Assembly (NCBI RefSeq): GCF_029871245.1
Contig: NZ_SSON01000071.1
Coordinates: 21,936 to 85,935 of the forward strand
Origin: Pseudomonas sp. BN102
Lineage (GTDB): Bacteria > Pseudomonadota > Gammaproteobacteria > Pseudomonadales > Pseudomonadaceae
Length of the DNA stretch: 64,000 nucleotides
Reading direction: 5' to 3'
Made by a program: the position numbers and the translations under genes. Below the pieces are notes generated by a model, which was not told the DNA's origin, did not search any database, and worked only from the letters and a program-made list of their open reading frames with translations. Below, piece by piece: positions 45,082-53,948 of this stretch (position 1 is its first letter; every line of letters starts with the position of its first letter).

Positions 45082-45604
45082 CTGGTCCTGACAGGTTATT
45101 GTAGGACCGCCGCGTTTTCCCCTCCCTGTAAAGGGTGGATCCGATGGGGTCGGTCACGCCGTGGGGATGCCAATACCAGCAGAATGGCCATGGACTATTG
45201 CGTGGTTTCCCCGGGAAGCTGGAAGCAGCCTGCAGTGCGTTGGTCGGCGACCGCATAGATGTCCAGGTTGCCCACCACCATAACCTAGCGGGGACTGTTG
45301 ACCAGCAGGCTTGCTGCTGCATCGCATCGCGGGCCCAGATTGTCAGCATGCTCTTCTCGATGCCGACATCCCTCAACCGACTGGGCAAGCCGCAGCGACT
45401 GTAATGTTTCGATAAAGGCCGCCCTTTCCATGCCGATGGAAAGCCTGGCTGTGGCAGCGGGACGGCCGGCGCCGACCCCGGCGGCAAAGGATGCTGGTGT
45501 GCCAGTACTCAATCCCCGGCGATCACCAGGTTGGCACCTGCCGCCATCTCCCCGGAAAAAAGCCGGTCCTTACAGGCCCCGGCAACGGAGGGTGACGCTA
45601 GGCA
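45082..45604. other. Gap with no supported gene
   Basis: 523 bases between the MBL-fold gene and the acyl-CoA dehydrogenase pair. Short frames exist on both strands but none has a start site, length or motif that persuades me. Composition rises to the chromosomal level across it, so the junction of the low-GC island and the catabolic region is probably here. I looked for a copy of the dnaQ 5' end and for long inverted or direct repeats and saw none. Confidence 0.5.
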
Positions 45605-46738
45605 TCAGGCGACTTGCATAAGCCGGCTGAAAGTTTGCAGGTGGTGGTCGTCATCGCCGAACTGGCGGGCGACCATCAGCAGGTGCTTGGCGTGGTGGGA
45701 CAGCACGTACTCCCAGGTCAGACCGATGCCGCCGTGGAGCTGGATGCTCTGGTCGGCAACGAAGCGCGCCGCCCGGCTGACGATGAACTTGGCCGCGGCG
45801 AGGCTGCGGCTGCGCGCATCGCTGTCGGGCTCGTCGGCCACGCAGGCGGCCAGGATCGCCATGGAAGTGGCCTGGTCCAGTTCGATGCTCATGTCCACCA
45901 TGCGGTGCTGCAACGCCTGGAACTTGCCGATTGGCTGGCCGAACTGCTGGCGGGTCTTGAGATAGTCCAGGGTCAGCGCGCAGGCCGCCTGCATGCTGCC
46001 AACGGCCTCGGCGCACTGTGCGGCGATGGCGCGACCCTGCTGGTAGCGCAGCGCGGCCAGGGCCTGTTCCGGCTCACCCAGGAGCAGCGCCGGGGCCTTG
46101 TCCAGATACAGGTCGCAGGCCTTGCGGCCGTCGATGGTCGGATAGGCGCGGCGGCGCACGCCGTCTTCCCGCGGGTCGAGCAGGAACAGGCTGATACCCT
46201 CTTCGTCCCGCGATCCGCCGGCGGTACGTGCCGAAACCAGGACCAGGCCGGCGCTCTGCCCGCCCACTACCACGGACTTGCGCCCGGAAAGCGTCCAGCG
46301 GCCCCCGTCCAGGGTGGCGTGTGTCTCGACGTCGTGGAGGTTGTAGTGGCTTTGGGGCTCGTCGAGGGCGACCGCTAGCTGCAGCGATGCGCCGGCGACC
46401 TGAGGAAGGAGGTCCGCCTTCTGCGCCTCGCTGCCAAGCTGGGCGATTAGCCCGCCGCCGAGGATCACCGAGTGCAGGTAGGGTTCCAGGCACAGACCCC
46501 GACCCAGTTCAGTCATCACCAGCTGGCATTCCACACCGCCGCCCGCCATTCCGCCGTATTCTTCGGCGAACGGCACGGCGGTCAAGCCCAGCTCGCCGAG
46601 CCGCGCCCAGAAGCCAGTGCTGAAGCCGGCCTCGCTCTCGCGATAGCCTTCCCGCTGTTCGAAGCCGTAGGTATCGCGTACCAGGCGGGCGATGGTGTCC
46701 TGCAGCATCTGCTGCTCTTCGGTCAGATTGAAGTCCAT
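45605..46738 (-). CDS. Acyl-CoA dehydrogenase, subunit of a heteromeric pair
   Basis: A 377-residue FAD-linked dehydrogenase that would introduce the alpha,beta double bond in an acyl-CoA. Visible: N-terminal helical domain, LQLAVALDEPQSHYN as a weakened form of the usual FAD/substrate motif, RQQFGQPIGKFQALQHRMVDM in the C-terminal helical domain, and QLHGGIGLTWEYVLSHHAKHL with the family's catalytic-region Glu. It ends just 12 bases before... the next dehydrogenase upstream (46750-47943), so the two are co-translated. Paired ACAD genes like this make alpha2beta2 enzymes in steroid degradation (FadE28/29 type). Confidence 0.87.
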   Translation of the reverse strand: MDFNLTEEQQMLQDTIARLVRDTYGFEQREGYRESEAGFSTGFWARLGELGLTAVPFAEEYGGMAGGGVECQLVMTELGRGLCLEPYLHSVILGGGLIAQLGSEAQKADLLPQVAGASLQLAVALDEPQSHYNLHDVETHATLDGGRWTLSGRKSVVVGGQSAGLVLVSARTAGGSRDEEGISLFLLDPREDGVRRRAYPTIDGRKACDLYLDKAPALLLGEPEQALAALRYQQGRAIAAQCAEAVGSMQAACALTLDYLKTRQQFGQPIGKFQALQHRMVDMSIELDQATSMAILAACVADEPDSDARSRSLAAAKFIVSRAARFVADQSIQLHGGIGLTWEYVLSHHAKHLLMVARQFGDDDHHLQTFSRLMQVA

Positions 46739-46749
46739 GGTCGTTGCCC

Positions 46750-47943
46750 TTACAGCTCAAGGATCATCTTGGCGATGATGTTCTTCTGGATCTCGTTGGA
46801 ACCGCCGTAGATCGAGGTCTTGCGCATGTCCAGGTACTGGCAAGTCGGCGTGGCGCTGTATTCGCCGTGGAGCGGTTCCAGGCTGCCGCCATAGCCCAGC
46901 TCATCTTCGAGGAACGGCATGGCGTAGGGGCCGATGGCCTTGTTCAGGAGATGGGTGATGGCCTGGCGGATCTCGCTGCCGCGGATCTTCAGGAACGAAC
47001 TTTCCGCCCCCGGGGCCCCCTCGGACGCCTGGGCCAGGGTGCGCAGGTTGCTCATCTCGGCGGCCATCAGTTGCATCTCCACTTCCGCCACTTGGGCGCG
47101 GAACAGCGGCTCCTCGATCAACGGCCTGCCGTCGCGCAGTTCGCGGCTGGCGATGGCCTTCAGGCGCCCGAGCATGGCCTTGGCCGAACCGATGCCGGCG
47201 ATGCTGGTGCGTTCATGGGTGAGCAGGTACTTGGCGCAGGTCCAGCCCTTGTTCTCCTCCCCCACCAGGTTCTCCACGGGCACGCGCACGTTGTCGAAGA
47301 ACACCTCGTTGACTTCGTGTTCGCCGTCCAGGGTGATGATCGGCCGCACCGTGATACCCGGCGTCTGCATGTCGATCAGCAGGAAGCTGATGCCACGTTG
47401 CTGCTGGGCCTCGGGATCGGTGCGTACCAGGCAAAAGATCCAGTCGGCATGCTGGCCGGTGGTGGTCCAGGTTTTCTGGCCGTTTACGATGTAGTGGTCG
47501 CCGTCGCGCACCGCGCGGGTCTTCAGCGAAGCCAGGTCGGAACCCGCACCCGGCTCGGAGTAGCCCTGGCACCACCAGTCCTCGCAGGACAGGATGCGCG
47601 GCAGGAAGTGTGCCTTCTGCGCCTCGCTGCCGAACTTCATGATCACCGGGGCGACCATCTGCACGCCAAACGGGAGAATCCAGGGCGTACCGGCAAGGGC
47701 ACATTCCTCGTCGAAGATATGCCGCTGCACGCTGCTCCAGCCGGTCCCGCCATATTCCACCGGCCAGCTGACGCCCAGCCAGCCACGCTCGTTGAGCAAG
47801 CGCATCCAGGTGACCTGGTCGCTCTTGTCGAAACCCTTGCCCTGGCGGCCGCGGGCCTTGATCGCCTCAGGTATCCGGTCGCGCAGGAATGCCTGCACTT
47901 CCTCGCGGAAAACCTGTTCGGCCGGGGTGAAATGGATATCCAT
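46750..47943 (-). CDS. Acyl-CoA dehydrogenase, partner subunit of the pair
   Basis: A 397-residue acyl-CoA dehydrogenase with the canonical FAD-binding region WCQGYSEPGAGSDLASLKTRAVRDG (about 126-150), IVNGQKTWTT, and the C-terminal RKTSIYGGSNEIQKNIIAKMIL typical of the FadE subunits that carry the FAD contacts in heterotetramers. The C-terminal catalytic Glu segment found in its partner (GGIGLTWE) is missing here and the region reads GYGGSLEPLHGEYSATPTCQYLDMR. It is the upstream member of the pair and follows the Zn-alcohol dehydrogenase gene by 29 bases. Confidence 0.9.
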   Translation of the reverse strand: MDIHFTPAEQVFREEVQAFLRDRIPEAIKARGRQGKGFDKSDQVTWMRLLNERGWLGVSWPVEYGGTGWSSVQRHIFDEECALAGTPWILPFGVQMVAPVIMKFGSEAQKAHFLPRILSCEDWWCQGYSEPGAGSDLASLKTRAVRDGDHYIVNGQKTWTTTGQHADWIFCLVRTDPEAQQQRGISFLLIDMQTPGITVRPIITLDGEHEVNEVFFDNVRVPVENLVGEENKGWTCAKYLLTHERTSIAGIGSAKAMLGRLKAIASRELRDGRPLIEEPLFRAQVAEVEMQLMAAEMSNLRTLAQASEGAPGAESSFLKIRGSEIRQAITHLLNKAIGPYAMPFLEDELGYGGSLEPLHGEYSATPTCQYLDMRKTSIYGGSNEIQKNIIAKMILEL

Positions 47944-47972
47944 CGAAAGGAACCTTCTATTGCGTCAGCGGT

Positions 47973-49058
47973 TTACTGGTCGAAGACGATCACCGAGCGG
48001 GCCAGTTCGCCACGGCGCAGCTGATCGAACCCCTCGTTGATCTGCTCCAGGCGGATGCGCTGGGAAATCATCTGGTCCAGCTTCAGGCGGCCCTGCAGGT
48101 AGAAGTCCACCAGCACGGGGATGTCCACCGGGAAACGGTTGGACCCCATGCGCGAACCCTGGATGCGTCGCTCGCCGAGCATTGCGTAGGGGTCCAGCTC
48201 CAGCTTCACCCCGGGCTTGATCACGCCGACCAGGGTGGCACTGCCGCCCCTGGCCAGCATGGCGAAGGCTTGCTCGGCGGTCTGCTTGAGGCCGATGCAC
48301 TCGAAGGAGTACTGCACTCCGCCGCGGGTCATCTCCAGCACCTGCTGGACCACATCGCCCTCCCGGGCATCGATCACATCGGTGGCACCGAACTGCCTGG
48401 CGAGTTCCAGCTTGGCGGGAACCATGTCGATGGCGATGATCCGCCCGGCGCCAGCCAGGGCCGCACCATTGATCGCCGACAGGCCGATGCCGCCGCAGCC
48501 GATTACCGCCACGGTTTCGCCGGGGCGCACCTTGGCTGTGTTGATCACCGCGCCGGCGCCGGTGGTCACCGCGCAGCCTATCAGCGCCGCGCGGTCCAGC
48601 GGCATGTCCTTGCGGATGGCCACCAGGGCGTGCTCGTGCACCAGCATCTGTTCGGCATAGGACGACAGGTTGACGAACTGCATCATCGGCTTCTGCACAT
48701 AGGTCAGGCGTGGCGCCTCGTCGCGCCCGCGCTGGGTTTCCGGCGATTCGCAGAGCGCCATGTGGCCCGTCAGGCAGTGCGGGCAGTGGCCGCAGTAGAC
48801 GGAAAGACAGGTCACCACGTGGTCACCGGGTTTCACCGTGCGCACGTCGCTCCCCACCGCCTCGACTACGCCCGCGGCCTCGTGACCGAGTACCAGGGGG
48901 CCGGGATACGGCAGCATGCCGTCGACTATGTGCAGATCGGAGTGGCACATGCCAACCGCGACGGTACGCACCAGGACCTCGCGCGGGCCGGGCTTGCTGA
49001 TGCCGATCTCCTCGATGGTCAGGGGAAAACCCGGCTTGTGGAAGACAGCTGCTTTCAT
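47973..49058 (-). CDS. Zinc-dependent alcohol dehydrogenase (MDR superfamily)
   Basis: A 361-residue medium-chain dehydrogenase. Catalytic zinc ligands are in GMCHSDLH (Cys about 37) and GHEAAGVVE; the structural zinc site is CGHCPHCLTGHMALC (four Cys, about 89-103). The NAD-binding motif is VIGCGGIGLSAINGA. The C-terminal end SVIVFD is usual. Oxidation of an alcohol intermediate to aldehyde would match the aldehyde dehydrogenase at 55500. It is first in a three-gene leftward operon with the acyl-CoA dehydrogenase pair and diverges from the MFS gene. Confidence 0.92.
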   Translation of the reverse strand: MKAAVFHKPGFPLTIEEIGISKPGPREVLVRTVAVGMCHSDLHIVDGMLPYPGPLVLGHEAAGVVEAVGSDVRTVKPGDHVVTCLSVYCGHCPHCLTGHMALCESPETQRGRDEAPRLTYVQKPMMQFVNLSSYAEQMLVHEHALVAIRKDMPLDRAALIGCAVTTGAGAVINTAKVRPGETVAVIGCGGIGLSAINGAALAGAGRIIAIDMVPAKLELARQFGATDVIDAREGDVVQQVLEMTRGGVQYSFECIGLKQTAEQAFAMLARGGSATLVGVIKPGVKLELDPYAMLGERRIQGSRMGSNRFPVDIPVLVDFYLQGRLKLDQMISQRIRLEQINEGFDQLRRGELARSVIVFDQ

Positions 49059-49368
49059 GGGAACACCTCGAATTCTTGTTATCGGTGGAGCCAGCGAGGG
49101 CTAATGAGTAAGCCACGGAGCCGACGAGTTAGGCCCCGCTCCACCGCAGGCCGTCGAACGTTAATGAGCCGCCCCACCAGGATGCCCACCCCGATGTGGG
49201 TAGGTGGCCGTCTTCCAGCCGCCCACTCAGGACAGCCCCTCCCTTATTCGGGTAGGGACATTCGCTAGCGCAATCGGGATGGTGAAAGAAATGGCCAAAC
49301 GCACTCCCGGCACCTCGCCCGGAACGTTCGCCACCAACAAGAAGAACGCACAGCGCCGGAGACATTCC
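49059..49368. promoter_or_regulatory. Divergent promoter region with an operator half site
   Basis: 310 bases between the Zn-ADH and MFS genes. GTGGGTAGG at 49196-49204 matches one arm of the palindrome at 57348, with a weak left arm (five of nine bases). A second GGGTAGG lies at 49250-49256. No coding sequence is supported, although the MFS frame is open upstream from 49204. Confidence 0.45.
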
Positions 49369-50700
49369 ATGACCCAATCAGCCGAACACTTCATGACGGC
49401 AGCCACCGACCACAGACGCGAAGAAGCCGGGGCGGTGTTTCGCAAGGCGCTCTGGAGGCTCCTGCCGTTCCTCTTCCTGGGCTACGTGATCAACACCATC
49501 GACCGCGCCAACGTCGCCTTCGCCAAGCTGCGCATGGCCGAGGACATCGCGCTCAGCGACGCCGCCTACGGCCTGGGCGCGGGCATCTTCTACCTGGGCT
49601 ACATCCTCTTCGAAGTGCCCAGCAACATGGTCATGCAGCGCGTCGGCGCCCGCGCCACGCTGACTCGGATCATGGTGTTGTGGGGGCTGGTGACAGTCGC
49701 CACAGCCTTCGTCACCACGCCGAACCAATTGATCATCGCGCGCTTCTGCCTGGGCGTGGCCGAGGCCGGTTTCTTCCCAGGGGTAATCCTCTACCTCACC
49801 TACTGGTTCCCTGCCACGCTGCGCGCCCGCATCACCGCTGTGCTGCTGATGGCAGCGATGACCGCCGGAATGGTTAGCGGTCCTTTGGCCGGGTGGATAA
49901 TGACCCACTTCCACGACTGGATGGGGCTGCGGGACTGGCAGGTGCTATTCATCGTGGAAGGCGTCCCGGCCATCCTGATGGGTGTGTTCGGCTGGTTCTG
50001 GCTGACCGACCGGCCGTCCGAGGCGCGCTGGCTGAACGAGCGGGAGAAGCGTGTGATCAGCGCAGCCCTCGCCGCCGGGACCACGACCGACGCGCCACAC
50101 GGCCGGCTGCGAGACGTGCTTCGCGAGCCACGGGTATACATCGCCGGGCTGGTGTTCTTCTGCATCTACAGCGGTTCGAACACGGTGTCCTACTGGATGC
50201 CGACACTGATCCGCGGCTTCGGCCTGGAAGACCTCAAGACCATCGGTCTGATCTCGAGCCTGCCCTACATCTGCGCGGTGATCGGCATGTACCTGCTGGC
50301 GCGCAGTTCCGACCGGCACCTGGAGCGCCGCTGGCACGTGGCCCTGACCATGCTGGCCAGCGCCGCCTGCTTCCTGCTGCTGGGGCCCGCCCAGGGACAC
50401 CTCACCCTCTCGGTGGTGCTGATGAGCGTGGGCGCCGCGGCCGCGCTGTCCGCCGTAGCACTGTTCTGGGCCATCCCCCCTGCCCTGCTGAACCCTTCCA
50501 CGGCGGCCATCGGCATCGCCGCGATCAGCTGCATCGGCGGGCTCGCGGGGGTCATCAGCCAGGTGGTGGTCGGCGCCATCAAGACGGCGACCGGAAGCCT
50601 CTACCCGGCCTTCGACGTGATCGCTATCACCCTGGCCGTCGGCGCCCTGCTCCTGCTGGTGGGCATCCGCGCCACCCACCTCGCCGATCGCCGGCATTAA
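49369..50700 (+). CDS. MFS transporter, anion:cation symporter type
   Basis: A 443-residue, twelve-helix permease. The start ATG 49369 follows CCGGAGA. The N-terminal helix contains LGYVINTIDRANVAFAKLRM, the signature of the ACS group (for example phthalate, tartrate, galactarate and aromatic acid carriers), and FEVPSNMVMQRVGARATLTR carries the helix 2-3 motif A equivalent. The mid loop WLTDRPSEARWLNEREK is also typical. It likely imports the organic acid used by the neighbouring catabolic genes. Substrate unknown. Confidence 0.9.
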   Translation: MTQSAEHFMTAATDHRREEAGAVFRKALWRLLPFLFLGYVINTIDRANVAFAKLRMAEDIALSDAAYGLGAGIFYLGYILFEVPSNMVMQRVGARATLTRIMVLWGLVTVATAFVTTPNQLIIARFCLGVAEAGFFPGVILYLTYWFPATLRARITAVLLMAAMTAGMVSGPLAGWIMTHFHDWMGLRDWQVLFIVEGVPAILMGVFGWFWLTDRPSEARWLNEREKRVISAALAAGTTTDAPHGRLRDVLREPRVYIAGLVFFCIYSGSNTVSYWMPTLIRGFGLEDLKTIGLISSLPYICAVIGMYLLARSSDRHLERRWHVALTMLASAACFLLLGPAQGHLTLSVVLMSVGAAAALSAVALFWAIPPALLNPSTAAIGIAAISCIGGLAGVISQVVVGAIKTATGSLYPAFDVIAITLAVGALLLLVGIRATHLADRRH

Positions 50701-50734
50701 AATCCCACCCCCTTCAACAAGAGGACTGCTGCAC

Positions 50735-51660
50735 CATGAGACGCAGAGGAAACTAGCCCTCGCGGCATCGCTGCTAAGCGGTGTGGCAATGGCCAGCGCG
50801 ACCGACAAACCTAACTTCCTGGTGATCTTTGGCGACGATATCGGCTACTTCAACCTGAGCACCTACAACCGGAGATGAGGGGTTACGAGACGCCCACCAT
50901 CGACCGCATCGCCAAGGAGGGCTCGCTGCTCACCCATGCCTACGGCATGGGTCGAGGACACCGGACCGCTGACCCGCAAGCGCATGGAAACCATCGACGA
51001 CGAGCTGCTGCAGGCCACCGAGAACTTCATCGACAAGGCGCACAAGGCCGACAAGCCCTTCTTCGTCTGGTTCAACAGTACCCGCATGGATGTCTGGACC
51101 CACCTGAAGAAGGAATCCGAGGGCAAGACCGGCATAGGGCTCTAACTGGATGGCATAGTGGGACACGACAGCCAGATCGGCCAGTTGCTGAAGAAGCTCA
51201 ATGACCTCGGCATCGCCGACAACACCATCGTCGTCTACAGCACCGACATCGGTGCGCAGAAGTTCAGCTGACCGGACGGCGGCACCTCGACCTCGATGTG
51301 ACCCGCTCGAAGGAGTGGCGACTCAGCTTCACCGGTATGGATGGCGACTTCAGCACAGCTTCGCGCAAGGTCACCAATGTGCCGTCATTGACCAACCTGT
51401 TGGCCGCCTCCTTCCAGAGCGCGCGGGACGAGTCCAACATGTACCAGCGCTGGGCCGGCGACCAGGCCTGGCTGATGGCGCCCATACAGACGAAGGTCAA
51501 GACCTTCCTCGCGACGCTCTCGCAATACCCCTTCCAGGAGGCGTCAGCCTCACGTCGGCAACATCAACTACCAGAGCCTTTGCCTGAAGAAGCCCCTGGC
51601 GAACCTGCAACAGGGCAGGCAACCCACCGCAAACTGATGGTTCTGAGCGTTTCGTACAAG
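50735..51660 (+). pseudogene. Arylsulfatase, decayed
   Basis: Fragments of one arylsulfatase are spread over three frames. A signal peptide (KLALAASLLSGVAMASA) leads into NFLVIFGDDIGYFN (50812 on), then RGYETPTIDRIAKEGSLLTHAYG, VEDTGPLTRKRMETIDDELL, GIVGHDSQIGQLLKKLNDLGIADNTIVVYSTDIGA, and a C-terminal KEWRLSFTGMDGDFSTASRK through AGDQAWLMAPIQTKVKTFLATL. There are at least five frameshifts or stops. The catalytic C-x-[AP]-x-R segment after THAYG is deleted and the fragment jumps to VEDTGP. It cannot be functional. Confidence 0.88.
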
Positions 51661-51690
51661 GGCAGCCAATGACTGCCCTTGTGCGTTTTC
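51656..51690 (+). terminator. Rho-independent terminator
   Basis: Stem ACAAGGGCAG/CTGCCCTTGT with a seven-base loop, followed by GCGTTTTC. It lies at the end of the arylsulfatase remnant. Confidence 0.7.
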
Positions 51691-51706
51691 GTCCCCACCG
51701 AAACCG

Positions 51707-51725
51707 CCTACCCACTGTTGGGAGG
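51707..51725. promoter_or_regulatory. Imperfect copy of the 19-bp operator-like palindrome
   Basis: CCTACCCAC-T-GTTGGGAGG; the left arm is identical to the perfect site at 57348 and the right arm matches at seven of nine bases. It is 92 bases upstream of the thiolase ATG, the right place for control of the four-gene operon that follows. Confidence 0.6.
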
Positions 51726-51816
51726 TCCCCGCACCAGGCCGCTTTGCCAGCATTGGGATACGGCGGGGCGCCGCCCTGTGCGAACGCCCCGAACCCATTG
51801 AGAACCAGGAGTTAGC

Positions 51817-53004
51817 ATGAGCGAGAAGGTAGTGGTTGCCGGTGTCGGCATGATCCAGTTCACCAAGCCCGGGGCTAGTCCGAGCTATATCGAGATGGGC
51901 GCCGACGCGGTGCGCCTTGCCCTGAAGGATGCCGGCCTGGAGTACAACCAAGTCCAGATGGCTTTCGCCGGCTACGCGGTGGGCGACACCACCTGCGGCC
52001 AGGCCGTGCTGTACCGCGTGGGTCGCACCGGTATTCCGGTGTTCAACGTCAACAACGCCTGCGCCAGCGGCTCCTCCGCGCTTTACCTGGCCCGTTCCGC
52101 CGTAGAGAGCGGCCAGGTGGAGTGCGCCCTGGCGGTGGGCTTCGAACAGATGTACGCCGGCCCCACTCGGTCGGCCTTCCCGGACCGCCCGTTCCCCCGT
52201 GCCGACGTGCAGCACATCCAGGATGAGCTCTGCGCCGATGCCGGCGAAATCCCGCGCAACCTGATCACCTTCGGCGGAGCCGGTCGCGAGCACATGCAGA
52301 AATACGGCACGCGCATGGAAACCTTCGCCGCGATCCGCGCCAAGGCCAGCCGCCATGCCGCCAACAACCCCCTGGCGCTGTTCAAGAAGGCGGTCAGCAC
52401 CGAGGACGTGATGAACGACACCCTGATGTGGCCGGGGGTGATGACCCGCCTGATGGCCTGCCCGCCCACCTGCGGTGCAGCGGCGGCGATCATCTGCTCG
52501 GAAGACTTCGCCAAGCGGCGCGGCCTGCGTAGCGACGTGGCCATCCTCGCCCAGTCGCTGAGCACCGACCCGGATGACTCCTTCGAACCCAAGTCGATGA
52601 TCAGTCTGGTGGGTTTCCACATGGCCCAGTCCGCCGCCCGGCAGGTCTATGAGCAGGCCGGCATCGGTCCGGGCGACATCCGCGTCGTGGAGTTGCATGA
52701 CTGCTTCGCCCACAACGAGCTGCTGACCTATGAGTCCCTCGGCCTGTGCCCGGTGGGCGGCGCCGAGAAATTCGTCCTCGACGGCGACAACACCTATGGC
52801 GGCCGCGTGGTCACCAACCCATCCGGCGGCCTCCTGTCCAAGGGCCACCCGATCGGCGCTACCGGCCTCGCCCAGTGCTATGAGCTCACGCACCAGCTAC
52901 GCGGCACCGCTGACAAGCGCCAGGTGGACGACGTGAAGATCGCCCTGCAGCACAACCTCGGCCTCGGTGGCGCCTGCGTCGTCACCCTGTACGGCAAGAA
53001 CTGA
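51817..53004 (+). CDS. Thiolase-like lipid-transfer protein (SCP-x / Ltp type)
   Basis: A 395-residue thiolase-fold protein. Features: nucleophile Cys in NNACASGSSALYL (Cys about 74), HDCFAHNEL with the His and Cys of this subclass (about 294-302), GHPIGATGLAQC, and NLGLGGACVVTLYG at the end. This is the SCP2-thiolase group, which covers 3-ketoacyl-CoA thiolases for branched substrates and the Ltp aldolases that cleave steroid side chains with a DUF35 partner. No DUF35 gene is seen here. First gene of an operon with MaoC, MaoC and SDR genes. Confidence 0.9.
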   Translation: MSEKVVVAGVGMIQFTKPGASPSYIEMGADAVRLALKDAGLEYNQVQMAFAGYAVGDTTCGQAVLYRVGRTGIPVFNVNNACASGSSALYLARSAVESGQVECALAVGFEQMYAGPTRSAFPDRPFPRADVQHIQDELCADAGEIPRNLITFGGAGREHMQKYGTRMETFAAIRAKASRHAANNPLALFKKAVSTEDVMNDTLMWPGVMTRLMACPPTCGAAAAIICSEDFAKRRGLRSDVAILAQSLSTDPDDSFEPKSMISLVGFHMAQSAARQVYEQAGIGPGDIRVVELHDCFAHNELLTYESLGLCPVGGAEKFVLDGDNTYGGRVVTNPSGGLLSKGHPIGATGLAQCYELTHQLRGTADKRQVDDVKIALQHNLGLGGACVVTLYGKN

Positions 53005-53056
53005 TTCCCTGACCCGGCGCGCTCCGGTGAGCGCGCACCCAAAAGAGGAGTGAAGC

Positions 53057-53494
53057 ATGATCGATAAGAGTTTGATCGGGCACAAGCTCGGCACCTTCAA
53101 CGTCGATGTTGAAAAAGGTCGCCTGCGCTTTTTTGCCAAGGCCACCGGCCAGGATGACCCGATCTATACCGACGAATCCGCCGCCAGGTCCGCGGGCCAC
53201 AAGGGCCTACCGGTACCGCCGACCTTCCTGTTCTGCCTGGCGGGCGAAGGCATCGACCGTATTCAGATGCTGAAGCTGCTGAACTGGGACCTGGGCCGCA
53301 TCCTCCACGCCGAGCAATCGTTCGACTACCACGGGATGGCTTATGCCGGTGATGTGCTGACCTTCGACACGCGCATTTCCGACATCTACGAGAAGAAAGG
53401 CGGCGCCCTGCAGTTCATGGTCCAGGAAACCCGCGTGACCAACCAGGACGGCATGCACATCGCCGACGTCCGCTGCTCGCTCGTCCAACGCTAA
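53057..53494 (+). CDS. MaoC-like (FAS1-type) dehydratase domain protein, probably non-catalytic half
   Basis: A 145-residue hotdog protein beginning MIDKSLIGHKLGTFNVDVEKGRLRFFAKATGQDDPIYTDESAARSAGHKGLPVPPTFLF, the FAS1-like dehydratase N-domain. Where active R-hydratases have D-x4-H (as GDHNPIHID in the next gene), it has DDPIYTD, with Tyr in place of His, so this half lacks the catalytic dyad. AGAGGAG precedes the ATG. It is 10 bases before the second MaoC gene; the two probably form a heterodimer like ChsH1/ChsH2 of steroid degradation. Confidence 0.85.
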   Translation: MIDKSLIGHKLGTFNVDVEKGRLRFFAKATGQDDPIYTDESAARSAGHKGLPVPPTFLFCLAGEGIDRIQMLKLLNWDLGRILHAEQSFDYHGMAYAGDVLTFDTRISDIYEKKGGALQFMVQETRVTNQDGMHIADVRCSLVQR

Positions 53495-53504
53495 GGAGCC
53501 CGCC

Positions 53505-53921
53505 ATGACCACGCAATTTTCCGATATCCAGGTCGGCGACGAGATCCCCCTGCTCAAGCTGCAGCCGGTCAACCGCACCACCCTGGCCCTCTATTGCGGC
53601 GCTTCCGGCGACCACAACCCGATCCACATCGACATCGACTTTGCCCGCAAGGCGCGCCAGCCCGATGTCTTCGCCCACGGCATGCTCTCGGCCGCCTACC
53701 TCGGCCGCCTGCTCACCAACTGGGTGCCCCAGCAGCAGGTGCGCAACCTGTCGATCCGCTTCACCGGCATCACCCAGCTCGGCCACATCCCCACCTGCAC
53801 CGGCAAGGTGGTGGAGAAATTCGAGGCAGACGGCGAAAAGCGCGTCCGCCTGCAACTGCGCTGCGGCAATCAGTACGGCGAAGAAAAACTCGCCGGCGAA
53901 GCCGTCGTCGCCCTCAACTGA
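53505..53921 (+). CDS. MaoC family (R)-enoyl-CoA hydratase, catalytic half
   Basis: A 138-residue hotdog protein with the hydratase-2 motif YCGASGDHNPIHIDIDFARKA (catalytic Asp about 35 and His about 40) and FAHGMLSAAYLGRLLTNW following. It would hydrate the enoyl-CoA made by the acyl-CoA dehydrogenases. CTAAGGAG lies eight bases before the ATG. It follows the non-catalytic MaoC-like gene and precedes the SDR that can oxidise the 3-hydroxyacyl product. Confidence 0.9.
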   Translation: MTTQFSDIQVGDEIPLLKLQPVNRTTLALYCGASGDHNPIHIDIDFARKARQPDVFAHGMLSAAYLGRLLTNWVPQQQVRNLSIRFTGITQLGHIPTCTGKVVEKFEADGEKRVRLQLRCGNQYGEEKLAGEAVVALN

Positions 53922-53948
53922 CAACTCCAAAGCACCAGGAACAGCCCC

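Larger units (their letters stand above)
30700..45604. mobile_element. Integrated accessory element with a tyrosine recombinase set; right end uncertain
   Basis: The left edge is defined by the break in core synteny inside the first codons of dnaQ. Content is a four-gene recombinase operon followed by small, partly decayed cargo genes. Composition falls clearly below the flanks, most strongly across 32.1-36.2 kb, where A-rich codons are common. I find no copy of the dnaQ 5' end, no rnhA and no terminal repeat at the other side, so the right edge at 45604 (before the acyl-CoA dehydrogenase pair) is only where composition and gene type return to normal. The true element may be shorter, or may run past 64000 and include the catabolic genes. 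Confidence 0.6.

Noticed and set aside
45082-45604. Second end of the element, with a copy of the dnaQ start
   Set aside because: Looked for TAGTACTGGATAC-like sequence and long repeats; only short chance matches such as CCAGTACTCAATCC near 45499.
49204-49368. N-terminal extension of the MFS gene from 49204
   Set aside because: The extension is hydrophilic and not like family N-termini; ATG 49369 has a ribosome-binding site.
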